Assembly (NCBI GenBank): GCA_045536775.1
Contig: JAZSOD010000007.1
Location: 1-24,671 of the forward strand
Source: UBA4717 sp045536775
GTDB taxonomy: Bacteria > Bacillota > Clostridia > Oscillospirales > CAG-272
Direction: 5' to 3'
DNA length: 24,671 bases
The notes below the pieces were generated by a model. The model saw only the letters and a program-made list of their open reading frames with translations. It was not told the origin of the DNA and did not search any database. Both the position numbers and the translations under genes were made by a program. Numbering within the stretch: the stretch's first letter is position 1; the number at the start of each line of letters is the position of its first letter. This document shows, piece by piece, positions 14,965 to 22,167 of this stretch.

Positions 14965-15453
14965 ATGAAGATTAAGCCGTTGTTGCTATCAACTATAATT
15001 ATATTATCACTGTTCTTATGTTCTTGTATAGCAGATGATGAAGTTCGTCCCGGAATTGATCCAAACGAGGTTTGGGTTTGCGAATATCCGTTTGCATATT
15101 TCAAGTTTGATGAAGAAATGTTGGATTCTCCGGGGAAGCTTATATATAACGGAGCTGAGTACGATTTTTTCGAAAGTAGCGGCAGTAGTTTGGCATTGAA
15201 GTTTATGAAGCCTGAAGCTTATAAAGGCGACGATGTTTTTGCCTATCCCGAATTCACCTATCTCCACGGTTTCGCAGATTATAAGGAAGGATATTTTACC
15301 TACGCAATAGAAAACGACTACGACAATATTTTCAACGGCGAAGTTACCGAAATGCTGTTCACAAGATACACAGTAGCGGAATTTGAAGAAAAATTCGGTG
15401 AACTCAGGCTTGATGCCAAATTTCCTGAGTATGAGAGCGTGTCGGAGGAATAA
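14965..15453 (+). CDS. Tandem lipoprotein paralogue 1 of 3, unknown family
   Basis: A 162-residue predicted lipoprotein, not recognised. The N-terminus has a short basic start, a hydrophobic core and the lipobox LCSC with lipidated C21, placing it on the outer face of the membrane. The mature part is acidic and aromatic-rich: RPGIDPNEVWVCEYPFAYFK, a KLIYNGAEYDFF segment, a FADYKEGYF segment, and the C-terminal FNGEVTEML and EEKFGELRLDAKFPE. It probably forms a compact beta-rich domain. It starts 20 nt after the multidomain protein gene with AGGGG upstream. Copies 2 and 3 follow at regular spacing. Compared with them, its centre (residues about 70-85) is the most diverged. An immunity role against the upstream product is suggested by the arrangement only; a substrate or surface-binding role is equally open. 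Confidence 0.85.
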   Translation: MKIKPLLLSTIIILSLFLCSCIADDEVRPGIDPNEVWVCEYPFAYFKFDEEMLDSPGKLIYNGAEYDFFESSGSSLALKFMKPEAYKGDDVFAYPEFTYLHGFADYKEGYFTYAIENDYDNIFNGEVTEMLFTRYTVAEFEEKFGELRLDAKFPEYESVSEE

Positions 15454-15471
15454 TACCACAGGAGAATTGCT

Positions 15472-15963
15472 ATGAAACTCAAACTGTTTTGTTTCCTATT
15501 AACTATAATCATATTATCATTGTTCTTATGTTCTTGTGAAGCTTATGGCGAAATACGTCCTGGAATTGATCCAAACGAGGTTTGGGTTTGCGAATATCCG
15601 TTTGCATATTTCAAGTTTGATGAAGAAATGTTGGATTCTCCGGGGAAGCTTATATATAATGACAAAGAATATGATTTTTTCGAATCAGCAAGTACCGGAA
15701 CAGAGATTGAGTTTCTGAAACCAGAGGCGTACAAAGGTGATGATATTTTTTCATTTCCGGAATATACCTATCTGTTCGGCTTTGCAGATTATCAAGAGGG
15801 TTATTTCATATACTCAATAAAAAACGATTACGATAATATTTTCAACGGCGAAGTTACCGAAATGCTTTTCACAAAATACACGGTAGCCGAGTTTGAAGAA
15901 AAGTTCGGCGAGCTCAGACTTGATGCCAAATTTCCTGAGTATGAGAGTGAGTCGGAGGAATAA
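15472..15963 (+). CDS. Tandem lipoprotein paralogue 2 of 3
   Basis: A 163-residue paralogue with lipobox LCSC and C22. The DNA for its early mature region (15561-15659) appears identical to that of copy 1 (15051-15149), while its second half is almost identical to copy 3. Just after the lipid Cys it alone carries EAYGEI in place of IADDEV. It starts 18 nt after copy 1 with AGGAG. The junction (stop, ribosome binding site and first codons) is the same as that between copies 2 and 3. Function is unknown, as for copy 1. It is clearly a recent duplication product, intact, with no frameshift. Confidence 0.85.
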   Translation: MKLKLFCFLLTIIILSLFLCSCEAYGEIRPGIDPNEVWVCEYPFAYFKFDEEMLDSPGKLIYNDKEYDFFESASTGTEIEFLKPEAYKGDDIFSFPEYTYLFGFADYQEGYFIYSIKNDYDNIFNGEVTEMLFTKYTVAEFEEKFGELRLDAKFPEYESESEE

Positions 15964-15981
15964 TACCACAGGAGAATTGCT

Positions 15982-16476
15982 ATGAAACTCAAACTGTTTT
16001 GTTTCCTATTAACTATAATCATATTATCACTGTTCTTATGTTCTTGTATAGCAGATGATGAAGTTCGTCCCGGAATTGATCCAAATGAAGTATGGGTATG
16101 TGAATATCCGTTTGCTTACTTTAAGTTCGATGAAAAAATGGTGGGGTCTCCGGGGAAACTCATATATAATAACAAAGAATACGATTTTTTTAAATCAGCA
16201 AGTACTGGAGCAGAGATTGAGTTTCTGAAACCAGAGGCGTACAAAGGTGATGATATTTTTTCATTTCCGGAATATACCTATCTGTTCGGCTTTGCGGACT
16301 ATCAAGAGGGTTATTTCATATACTCAATAAAAAATGACTACGATAATATTTTCAACGGCGAAGTTACCGAAATGCTTTTCACAAAATACACGGTTGCCGA
16401 GTTTGAAGAAAAGTTCGGCGAGCTCAGACTTGATGCCAAATTCCCCGAATTTGATGGCGAGTCTGAGTATACTTGA
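15982..16476 (+). CDS. Tandem lipoprotein paralogue 3 of 3
   Basis: A 164-residue paralogue with lipobox LCSC and C22. It is a mosaic: its signal peptide matches copy 2; the next stretch (IADDEVRPGID) returns to copy 1; residues about 30-60 carry many silent changes plus a local substitution (KMVGS for EMLDS); and the second half matches copy 2 again. Its C-terminus (FDGESEYT) is unique. It starts 18 nt after copy 2 with AGGAG, and the operon ends at a hairpin 12 nt after its stop. Function is unknown. Retention of three intact copies suggests selection for dosage or variation. Confidence 0.85.
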   Translation: MKLKLFCFLLTIIILSLFLCSCIADDEVRPGIDPNEVWVCEYPFAYFKFDEKMVGSPGKLIYNNKEYDFFKSASTGAEIEFLKPEAYKGDDIFSFPEYTYLFGFADYQEGYFIYSIKNDYDNIFNGEVTEMLFTKYTVAEFEEKFGELRLDAKFPEFDGESEYT

Positions 16477-16488
16477 TCCTCACTAACA

Positions 16489-16518
16489 AAAAATCCACCG
16501 TAAAAACGGTGGATTTTT
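16489..16518. terminator. Bidirectional terminator between the lipoprotein operon and ftsZ
   Basis: Arms AAAAATCCACCG (16489-16500) and CGGTGGATTTTT (16507-16518) form a 12-bp stem with a 6-nt loop and A/T tracts on both sides. It closes the + operon and the convergent ftsZ transcript. Confidence 0.92.
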
Positions 16519-16536
16519 CTTATAAATAAATTCTTA

Positions 16537-17598
16537 TTACTTGTTCTTATCAAGAATCGAGATAAGGTCCTTGAATTCGTCCTTTGTGATGGCGTCAGCG
16601 CCTTCAGCAGAGGTCTTGATGCCCTTCTTTGCGGAAGATGTGGGGGTCGAATCAAAGTTTGTAGCGATAACCGTGATTCTCATTTCGTCTTCGAGGGCAG
16701 GGTCGAACGCAACACCCCAGATGAGGTTTACGTCGGGGTTAGCTTCCTCGGAGATGAGAGTCGATGCAATATCGGTGTCATCAAGTCCGATGTCGGGAGA
16801 TGCCACGATACCGAGAATAAGTCCCTTTGCGCCTGCGATGGAGGATTCGAGGAGAGGACTGGAGATAGCAGCCTTAGCTGCGATTTCAGCCTTGTCCTTA
16901 CCCTTAGCGCTACCAACACCCATGTGAGCGTAGCCTGCGTCCTTCATAACTGCGGTAACGTCTGCGAAGTCGAGGTTGATCTCAGCGTCAATGTTGATAA
17001 GCTCGCTTATGCTCTGAACGCCCTGACGGAGAACGTCGTCTGCGATGCCGAAAGCGTTTGAAAGAGTGATCTTAGTTTCGGAAATGTACTTAAGACGCTC
17101 GTTGGGAATGGTGATAAGAGAGTCGATATACTGAGCGAAGTTTGCAATACCTGCCTCAGCCTTAGCCATTCTGCTTGCACCCTCAAACTTGAAGGGCTTT
17201 GTAACGATACCGATAGTAAGTATGCCGAGCTCCTTGGAGAGCTTTGCAACTACGGGAGCAGCACCTGTACCCGTACCGCCGCCCATACCTGCGGTGATGA
17301 ATACCATATTTGCGCCCTGAATAGCTGCTCTGATGTCGTCAATGCTTTCCTCAGCCGCCAAAGCGCCGACTTCGGGATTAGCGCCTGCGCCGAGACCGCC
17401 CGTTGTCTTCTGACCGATTGCGATCTTGGTTTCAGCCGTACATCTGTTAAGAGCCTGAGTATCCGTGTTGACAGCAATGAATTCAACACCGCGGATACCC
17501 GATGCGATCATTCTGTTGATAGCGTTGTTTCCGCCGCCGCCTACACCGACGACCTTGATGCAAACGCGGTTTGCGAGGCCTGTAAGTTCTACTGACAT
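16537..17598 (-). CDS. ftsZ: Cell division GTPase FtsZ
   Basis: A 353-residue tubulin homologue that polymerises into the Z ring at midcell. The N-terminal GTPase domain has VGVGGGGNNAINRM (18-30) and the tubulin signature GGGTGTG (106-112). The T7 catalytic loop is INLDFADV near 207-213. The start is set at 17598 (MSVELTG) because AGGAGG lies 8 nt upstream; an in-frame ATG ten codons earlier has no such site. The protein is short: after the core (about residue 316) comes only a linker of about 21 residues and a tail TKDEFKDLISILDKNK. The usual C-terminal D-I-P-x-F-L type peptide that binds FtsA and other partners is not present in recognisable form. ftsA is not adjacent. A promoter of its own is likely. 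Confidence 0.97.
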   Translation of the reverse strand: MSVELTGLANRVCIKVVGVGGGGNNAINRMIASGIRGVEFIAVNTDTQALNRCTAETKIAIGQKTTGGLGAGANPEVGALAAEESIDDIRAAIQGANMVFITAGMGGGTGTGAAPVVAKLSKELGILTIGIVTKPFKFEGASRMAKAEAGIANFAQYIDSLITIPNERLKYISETKITLSNAFGIADDVLRQGVQSISELINIDAEINLDFADVTAVMKDAGYAHMGVGSAKGKDKAEIAAKAAISSPLLESSIAGAKGLILGIVASPDIGLDDTDIASTLISEEANPDVNLIWGVAFDPALEDEMRITVIATNFDSTPTSSAKKGIKTSAEGADAITKDEFKDLISILDKNK

Positions 17599-17680
17599 TT
17601 GTATTTCCTCCTGTATTTTGAACACATAATATTTTCGGGATCAAGATTTTGCGTATGTATATTAGTATAGTTCACTTTAT

Positions 17681-17709
17681 ATGATAATATAAAAGCGTAA
17701 ATATTGCAA
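17681..17709 (-). promoter_or_regulatory. Candidate promoter for ftsZ
   Basis: On the minus strand, TTGCAA (17704-17709) and TATCAT (17681-17686) have a 17-bp spacer, about 83 nt before ATG 17598. The 167-bp ftsQ-ftsZ gap is very AT-rich and shows no clear terminator, so read-through from ftsQ is also possible. Confidence 0.5.
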
Positions 17710-17765
17710 TAAGTTTTGCAAAAATTTATTATTATTTTACAATTTTCTTTTGAACCTTGACGAAA

Positions 17766-18584
17766 TTATTCAATAATTGCCTGCTCACCTATGACCGCGG
17801 TGGACTCGTCGGGGTTGGACACGTTTATCTCCGCCTTAACACCGCTTGGAATATGACCGCTTTCGAGAATTTTTGCGGTCATACTAAGCTTGAGCGAAAA
17901 GTCCTGAGTGTTACCGCACTTTATTTTATACTGATTTCCGATAAGGAAATATACGTTGAACTTGTTTTCAAGATTAATATAGGTTATGCGGTCCGAAAGC
18001 TCGCTTTTTTCAATACTCTTCAGCACCGTCGTTACGTAGTCTGCGTCTTCTGTGAAAACGGGCTTGTTTCCGACGAGCGCTCTGTCAATGTCGGGCAGCT
18101 TTATAAGACATAACTCGAAATCGTCCGCGTTACCGTCCGGCGCCTCAAGGATCCTCAGAGAGCTTGAGAATATAAGGGTTTCGCCGTAAATCTCGGCAAT
18201 ATACGCGGGAGTATCCTCGATTATTTCAAGAACTATCCTGTCCGGCCAATGACGCTTAAGCTTTACTCTGCTGATGTAGGGATATGAGAGCATAAGCGTG
18301 CTTTCGATGTCGCTTTCTCTGTAGCTGTAAAGATTTTCTCCCACAACTATTCCGCTTTTTATTGCGATAAGCTCGGCGCTGTACTTAGACGCGCCCTTGA
18401 CCTCGACCGTTTTGACCTTGAAGAAAAAAACGAAGCATATCACTATGAATATAACGAGCACGGAGAAAATGCCTATAACCGAAGCTATACGCGCCGCTTT
18501 TTTCTTGGAATTTCTTTTTTCCGAAAAGGTTTTCAAGTCCTTGTCAATGCTCTTACCGTTATTTTGAACCTCACGGTTTTCCAT
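17766..18584 (-). CDS. ftsQ: Cell division protein FtsQ/DivIB
   Basis: A 272-residue bitopic divisome protein that links the ring to septal wall synthesis. The topology is clear: a charged cytoplasmic tail (1-32, with RNSKKKAAR), one membrane segment (33-55), and an extracellular part. The extracellular part begins with a POTRA domain (about 57-128: VKTVEVKGASKYSAELI, then YPYISRVKLKRHWPDRIVLEI) and continues with the beta domain (IAEIYGETLIFSSSLRIL). Length fits FtsQ/DivIB (about 260-280). The start follows GGAGG and lies 15 nt after the murG stop. It is the last gene of the murE-to-ftsQ run before the gap to ftsZ. In Firmicutes it partners DivIC and FtsL, which are not in the window. Confidence 0.92.
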   Translation of the reverse strand: MENREVQNNGKSIDKDLKTFSEKRNSKKKAARIASVIGIFSVLVIFIVICFVFFFKVKTVEVKGASKYSAELIAIKSGIVVGENLYSYRESDIESTLMLSYPYISRVKLKRHWPDRIVLEIIEDTPAYIAEIYGETLIFSSSLRILEAPDGNADDFELCLIKLPDIDRALVGNKPVFTEDADYVTTVLKSIEKSELSDRITYINLENKFNVYFLIGNQYKIKCGNTQDFSLKLSMTAKILESGHIPSGVKAEINVSNPDESTAVIGEQAIIE

Positions 18585-18599
18585 AGATTTCCTCCGCTT

Positions 18600-19718
18600 T
18601 TATTTTTTCTTTACCAAACGGCAGATGCCGTCAAAAATTTGTTTTTCCGCGTCGGGTGAGGCAAATTTCTTTACGTTTTCGCCGATAGCCGCCGCCCTGC
18701 CGTCTGAAAGCAGAGATTTTATCTCTCGTGTAAGACGTCCGCTGTCAAGCTCACATTCCTCTACGAGAACGGCGGCGTCTGCCACCTCGAGCTCGTGCGC
18801 GTTCTTGTACTGATGGTTGTCGGTCACGTTGGGGGAGGGGATAAGCACGGCAGCCTTGCCGAGAATTGCAAGCTCAGACAAAGTCATAGCGCCTGCGCGG
18901 CATATTACCGCGTCTGCCGCCGCCATCTGAAGCGGCATATCGTAGATGTACTCCACAAGCTTTATGTTTTCGCACTTGTCAAGACCGAGACGTCTGAATT
19001 CAGACGTTGCCGCCTCGTATTCTATCGCGCCCGTAGCGTGAAGATGAAGCACCTCGGGATGAGAGGAGGTATATTCCTTCATAAGTGTGAGTGCCGCCTC
19101 GTTTACCTTTTCAGCACCCATACTGCCGCCGTAGGAAAGTAAGAATTTCTCGTATTTACCCGTGATACCGAGCTTTTCGCGCGCTTTTGTGTAGGAAAGC
19201 TTAAGAAATTCGGGCTTCAGAGGATTGCCGACTCTGACGGTCTTGCTCTTATACTTTTCGGGGAATTTATCCCTCGTTGCTTCAAAATTTACGAATATCA
19301 GATCAACGTATTTGGCGAGCATCTTTATTGCGACGCCGGGAATCGAGTTTGATTCGTGAAGAACGGTGGGGATCTTCATATCTGCCGCCGCCTTCATAAC
19401 AGGCCAGCAAACGTAGCCGCCCGTACCGACGACAACGTCGGGACCAAACTCGCGGATAAGCTTTCTTGCCTTCAGAGGCGAGGTCAGCGCAAGGTAGAGG
19501 CTTTTGATATTAGAGAGCGAGAGAGAACGTCTGATACCGCTTATCTCAACGTGATAGAGCTTGTAGCCCTCCGCGGGTACAAGCTTGTTTTCTATTCCCC
19601 TGCTTGTTCCGACGAAGATTATCTCGGAGTCGGGGATGTTTTTCTTGATTGAATTAGCGATAGCCAGCGCGGGATTAACGTGACCGCTGGTGCCTCCGCC
19701 CGTGACGATTACTCTCAT
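18600..19718 (-). CDS. murG: UDP-N-acetylglucosamine--N-acetylmuramyl-(pentapeptide) pyrophosphoryl-undecaprenol GlcNAc transferase MurG
   Basis: A 372-residue GT-B glycosyltransferase on the inner face of the membrane that adds GlcNAc to lipid I to give lipid II. The N-domain starts MRVIVTGGGTSGHVNPALAI, with the first Gly-rich loop (GGGTSGH) including the catalytic His. GTGGYVCWPVMKAA and HESNSIPG are the further lipid-side loops. The C-domain holds LLSYGGSMGAEKVNE, and the UDP-GlcNAc site ICRAGAMTLSELAILGKAAVLIPSP with DNHQYKNA. Length is typical (about 355-375). It sits between ftsW (30 nt gap) and ftsQ (15 nt gap) in the dcw cluster. Confidence 0.97.
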   Translation of the reverse strand: MRVIVTGGGTSGHVNPALAIANSIKKNIPDSEIIFVGTSRGIENKLVPAEGYKLYHVEISGIRRSLSLSNIKSLYLALTSPLKARKLIREFGPDVVVGTGGYVCWPVMKAAADMKIPTVLHESNSIPGVAIKMLAKYVDLIFVNFEATRDKFPEKYKSKTVRVGNPLKPEFLKLSYTKAREKLGITGKYEKFLLSYGGSMGAEKVNEAALTLMKEYTSSHPEVLHLHATGAIEYEAATSEFRRLGLDKCENIKLVEYIYDMPLQMAAADAVICRAGAMTLSELAILGKAAVLIPSPNVTDNHQYKNAHELEVADAAVLVEECELDSGRLTREIKSLLSDGRAAAIGENVKKFASPDAEKQIFDGICRLVKKK

Positions 19719-19748
19719 AAAGCTTAACCTTTCAGAATTTGTGAAGTG

Positions 19749-21098
19749 CTATTTTTCCTGCCTTGAATAGCGTGAAATCGATAAAACTATACCCATTTCA
19801 GCGAGAAGAACGACCGTTGACGAGCCTCCGTAGCTGAAGAAGGGGAGTGAAATACCCGTGTTCGGGAGGGTGTTTGTAACAACGGCGATGTTGAGAAACG
19901 CCTGAAGTGCCACCTTACTGACTATACCTGTTACAACGAGCGAGCAGAAGGGGTCGGGAGCCTTGGAGGCTATCTTGTAGCCTCTGATGACCAGCGCTAC
20001 GAAAAGTAAGATAACCGTGATGGCGCCGATGTAGCCTAGCTCCTCGCAAAGAATACTGTAAATAAAGTCATTCTGGGGCTGAGAAACGTACATATGCTTC
20101 TGACGGCTGTTAGCGGGACCGAGTCCGAACAAGCCGCCCGAGCCGATTGCACGCAGTCCCTGAATGGTCTGCCAGCCGCTTCCCGTAAGGTCCTTTTCGG
20201 GATCCATCCATATTTCAAGACGTCTTCTTGTGTACGGGACGAGCACCGCTACCGTTCCGAGCAGGGTAGCACCTATTCCGCCTGCAGCAGCTAAGAATTT
20301 CGTGCTTGCACCGCCCGCCCATATTACGATTATACCTATAAGGAACAGAATAATAGTTCCCGAAAGATGTTTTTCTATAATAACCAGACCGCAGGCAAGA
20401 GCTATGTAGAAAAACGGTTTGAATATACCGTATTTTATACGCTCTTTTGGGTCAGGGTGATCGTATATTTCGCCAGAATGGTCATTCATATATAAGGCGA
20501 GCATCAAAACAAGGGTGGTTTTTGCGATCTCGGAGGGTTGAATAGAGAAAAGTCCGAGATTCAGCCATCTTTTTGCGCCGCCTCCGACCGAGCCGATAAA
20601 GAATACGAGCACGAGTAAAAACATCGAGCCCCAATATGCCCACGGAGACATACGTCTTATAAATTCCGTGTCCATTCTTGACACCAAAAACATAGCGATA
20701 AGTCCGAGTGCAACGAAGCCTATCTGCTTTTTTACGTAAATAAATCCGTTGCCGGGATCCTGTACCATTGAATACGCGTAGCTTGCGCTGAATACCATTA
20801 CCGAGCCAAAGCATATAAGAATGAGCACGAGGCCGAGGAAGACCTTGTCGTAGGAGCCCTTGTAACGAACGAGATTCTGAAGCTCGTCATTCTGGACGAG
20901 CGCTCCCTCCTGTGCACGTCTGACGCTGCGGCGCTTGCCCGCATCCTTGACTGCCGCGTTCTTTGAAACGCTCGGCGTCTTTGCCTTGACAGGCTCGTCA
21001 GGCTTCTGAGGACGTCTGCGGTATTCCTTTGCCACTCTTTCCTCCTTCGGAAGAGTAGCGGTGGTATTTACTTTTTTGTTATCTTGTTTGTTGTTCAT
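19749..21098 (-). CDS. ftsW: Septal peptidoglycan polymerase FtsW (SEDS family) with N-terminal extension
   Basis: A 449-residue SEDS glycosyltransferase that polymerises lipid II with a class B PBP partner. Ten membrane segments can be followed from residue about 85. Conserved landmarks are SIQPSEIAKTTLVLMLA, GSGWQTIQGLRAIGSGGLFG, the catalytic-Asp region VSQPQNDFIYSILCEELGY and the final LPFFSYGGSS. Where many homologues have PDLGT this one has HLSGT, a pattern I believe is common in Clostridia. Unusual is a cytoplasmic N-terminal extension of about 80 residues, rich in Lys, Arg, Pro and Glu, before TM1. Its place among mraY, murG and ftsQ supports FtsW over SpoVE or RodA, although SpoVE occupies this position in Bacillus. 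The start at 21098 follows CGGAG. Confidence 0.93.
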   Translation of the reverse strand: MNNKQDNKKVNTTATLPKEERVAKEYRRRPQKPDEPVKAKTPSVSKNAAVKDAGKRRSVRRAQEGALVQNDELQNLVRYKGSYDKVFLGLVLILICFGSVMVFSASYAYSMVQDPGNGFIYVKKQIGFVALGLIAMFLVSRMDTEFIRRMSPWAYWGSMFLLVLVFFIGSVGGGAKRWLNLGLFSIQPSEIAKTTLVLMLALYMNDHSGEIYDHPDPKERIKYGIFKPFFYIALACGLVIIEKHLSGTIILFLIGIIVIWAGGASTKFLAAAGGIGATLLGTVAVLVPYTRRRLEIWMDPEKDLTGSGWQTIQGLRAIGSGGLFGLGPANSRQKHMYVSQPQNDFIYSILCEELGYIGAITVILLFVALVIRGYKIASKAPDPFCSLVVTGIVSKVALQAFLNIAVVTNTLPNTGISLPFFSYGGSSTVVLLAEMGIVLSISRYSRQEK

Positions 21099-21131
21099 TT
21101 ATTATCTCCGTTACTGCAAAGGCTGTTGCGG

Positions 21132-22139
21132 TCAAGCGGTGGTAAGATAGGTGAGGATAACGGCTGCCGCCGAAAAAGCAAGGGTGACAAGGGAGAAAAC
21201 CGAAACTATCTTAACTTCACTCCAACCGCATTTTTCAAAGTGGTGGTGAATAGGACTCATTTTGAAAACTCTTTTCCCCGTAAGCTTGAAGGAGATCACC
21301 TGAATTATAACCGAGAGGGACTCGGCAACGTAAACTATGCCGAGCACGAGGATTATCGCGGGGTCGTTAAGCACGAACGCCGCACCGACTACCAATGCAC
21401 CGAGGAAAAGTGAGCCCGTGTCGCCCATAAATATTTTTGCGGGGTAAAAATTGTAGGTAAGAAATCCGAGGCACGCGCCTATAGTGCAAGCGCCTAGGAT
21501 CGACGCGTCAACGACGCCCGAGATAAATCCAAGCACCGAAACGGCTGCACCGACTACCATTGTCACGCTCGATGCGAGACCGTCGATGCCGTCGGTCAAG
21601 TTAACGCTGTTGATTATGCCCGTGAGAATAAGAAGGGCGATAACGTAGTACGCGGGACCGAGGTCGATTCCGAGCTGTGAAAAGGGAATGCGAAGCACCG
21701 TGTCAAGACCTGCAAAGACGGTCATAGCGTACAGATACGCACCCGAGAGAACGAGCTGGAGCAGATACTTCTGACCTGCCGTAAGTCCTTCGTTGCGGTG
21801 ATTCTTGAACTTCGTCATATCGTCGATTATACCGACGGCGCCGTTTAGCGCGGCAAAGATAAGGGTTATAGTCAGCTTTATCGGCAGAGCGCCGAGCTTT
21901 AAGCTGAGGTAGGGAACGGCAAGCGCCGCACAGGTGAGAAGGGTCGCCGAAATAAAGGCGAGACCGCCCATGGTGGGAGTACCCTCCTTGCTTTTGTGCC
22001 ATCTCGGGCCTATGTCGAGTATGGTCTGACCAAGCTTTAGACTTTTGAGCTTGGGAATTATAAGACGGGTAAAGAGCGCTGAAAGCGCAAAAGTACATAC
22101 CAGAACGGCTGTAAAAATTATATATACCGAGTTTGTCAT
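21132..22139 (-). CDS. mraY: Phospho-N-acetylmuramoyl-pentapeptide transferase MraY
   Basis: A 335-residue integral membrane enzyme that transfers phospho-MurNAc-pentapeptide to undecaprenyl phosphate, forming lipid I. Family signatures are GPRWHKSKEGTPTMGG near the N-terminus, the Mg2+ motif IIDDMTKF, NLTDGIDGLA, IFMGDTGSLFLG and the loop PIHHHFEKCGW. About ten membrane segments are seen. The frame runs upstream to 22196, overlapping murF, but ATG 22139 (MTNSVYI) has AAAGGA at a suitable distance and yields the normal length, so it is preferred. It starts 28 nt after the murF stop and ends 33 nt before ftsW. The murD gene usually found at that junction is missing. Confidence 0.97.
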   Translation of the reverse strand: MTNSVYIIFTAVLVCTFALSALFTRLIIPKLKSLKLGQTILDIGPRWHKSKEGTPTMGGLAFISATLLTCAALAVPYLSLKLGALPIKLTITLIFAALNGAVGIIDDMTKFKNHRNEGLTAGQKYLLQLVLSGAYLYAMTVFAGLDTVLRIPFSQLGIDLGPAYYVIALLILTGIINSVNLTDGIDGLASSVTMVVGAAVSVLGFISGVVDASILGACTIGACLGFLTYNFYPAKIFMGDTGSLFLGALVVGAAFVLNDPAIILVLGIVYVAESLSVIIQVISFKLTGKRVFKMSPIHHHFEKCGWSEVKIVSVFSLVTLAFSAAAVILTYLTTA

Positions 22140-22167
22140 GTCAGAATCGTCCTTTCGACAGTTAAGA

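Larger units (their letters stand above)
14965..16476 (+). repeat. Three-unit tandem gene duplication, 510-bp period between units 2 and 3
   Basis: Start codons at 15472 and 15982 are exactly 510 bp apart, and unit 1 begins 507 bp before unit 2. The stop-to-start junctions at 15441-15480 and 15951-15990 are the same. Long identical blocks are shared by different pairs of units in different places, so the array is a mosaic rather than a simple ladder of duplications. Confidence 0.9.

Noticed and set aside
14965..16476. CRISPR array or phage-type repeat
   Set aside because: The repeat units are full coding genes of about 490 bp, not short repeats with spacers.
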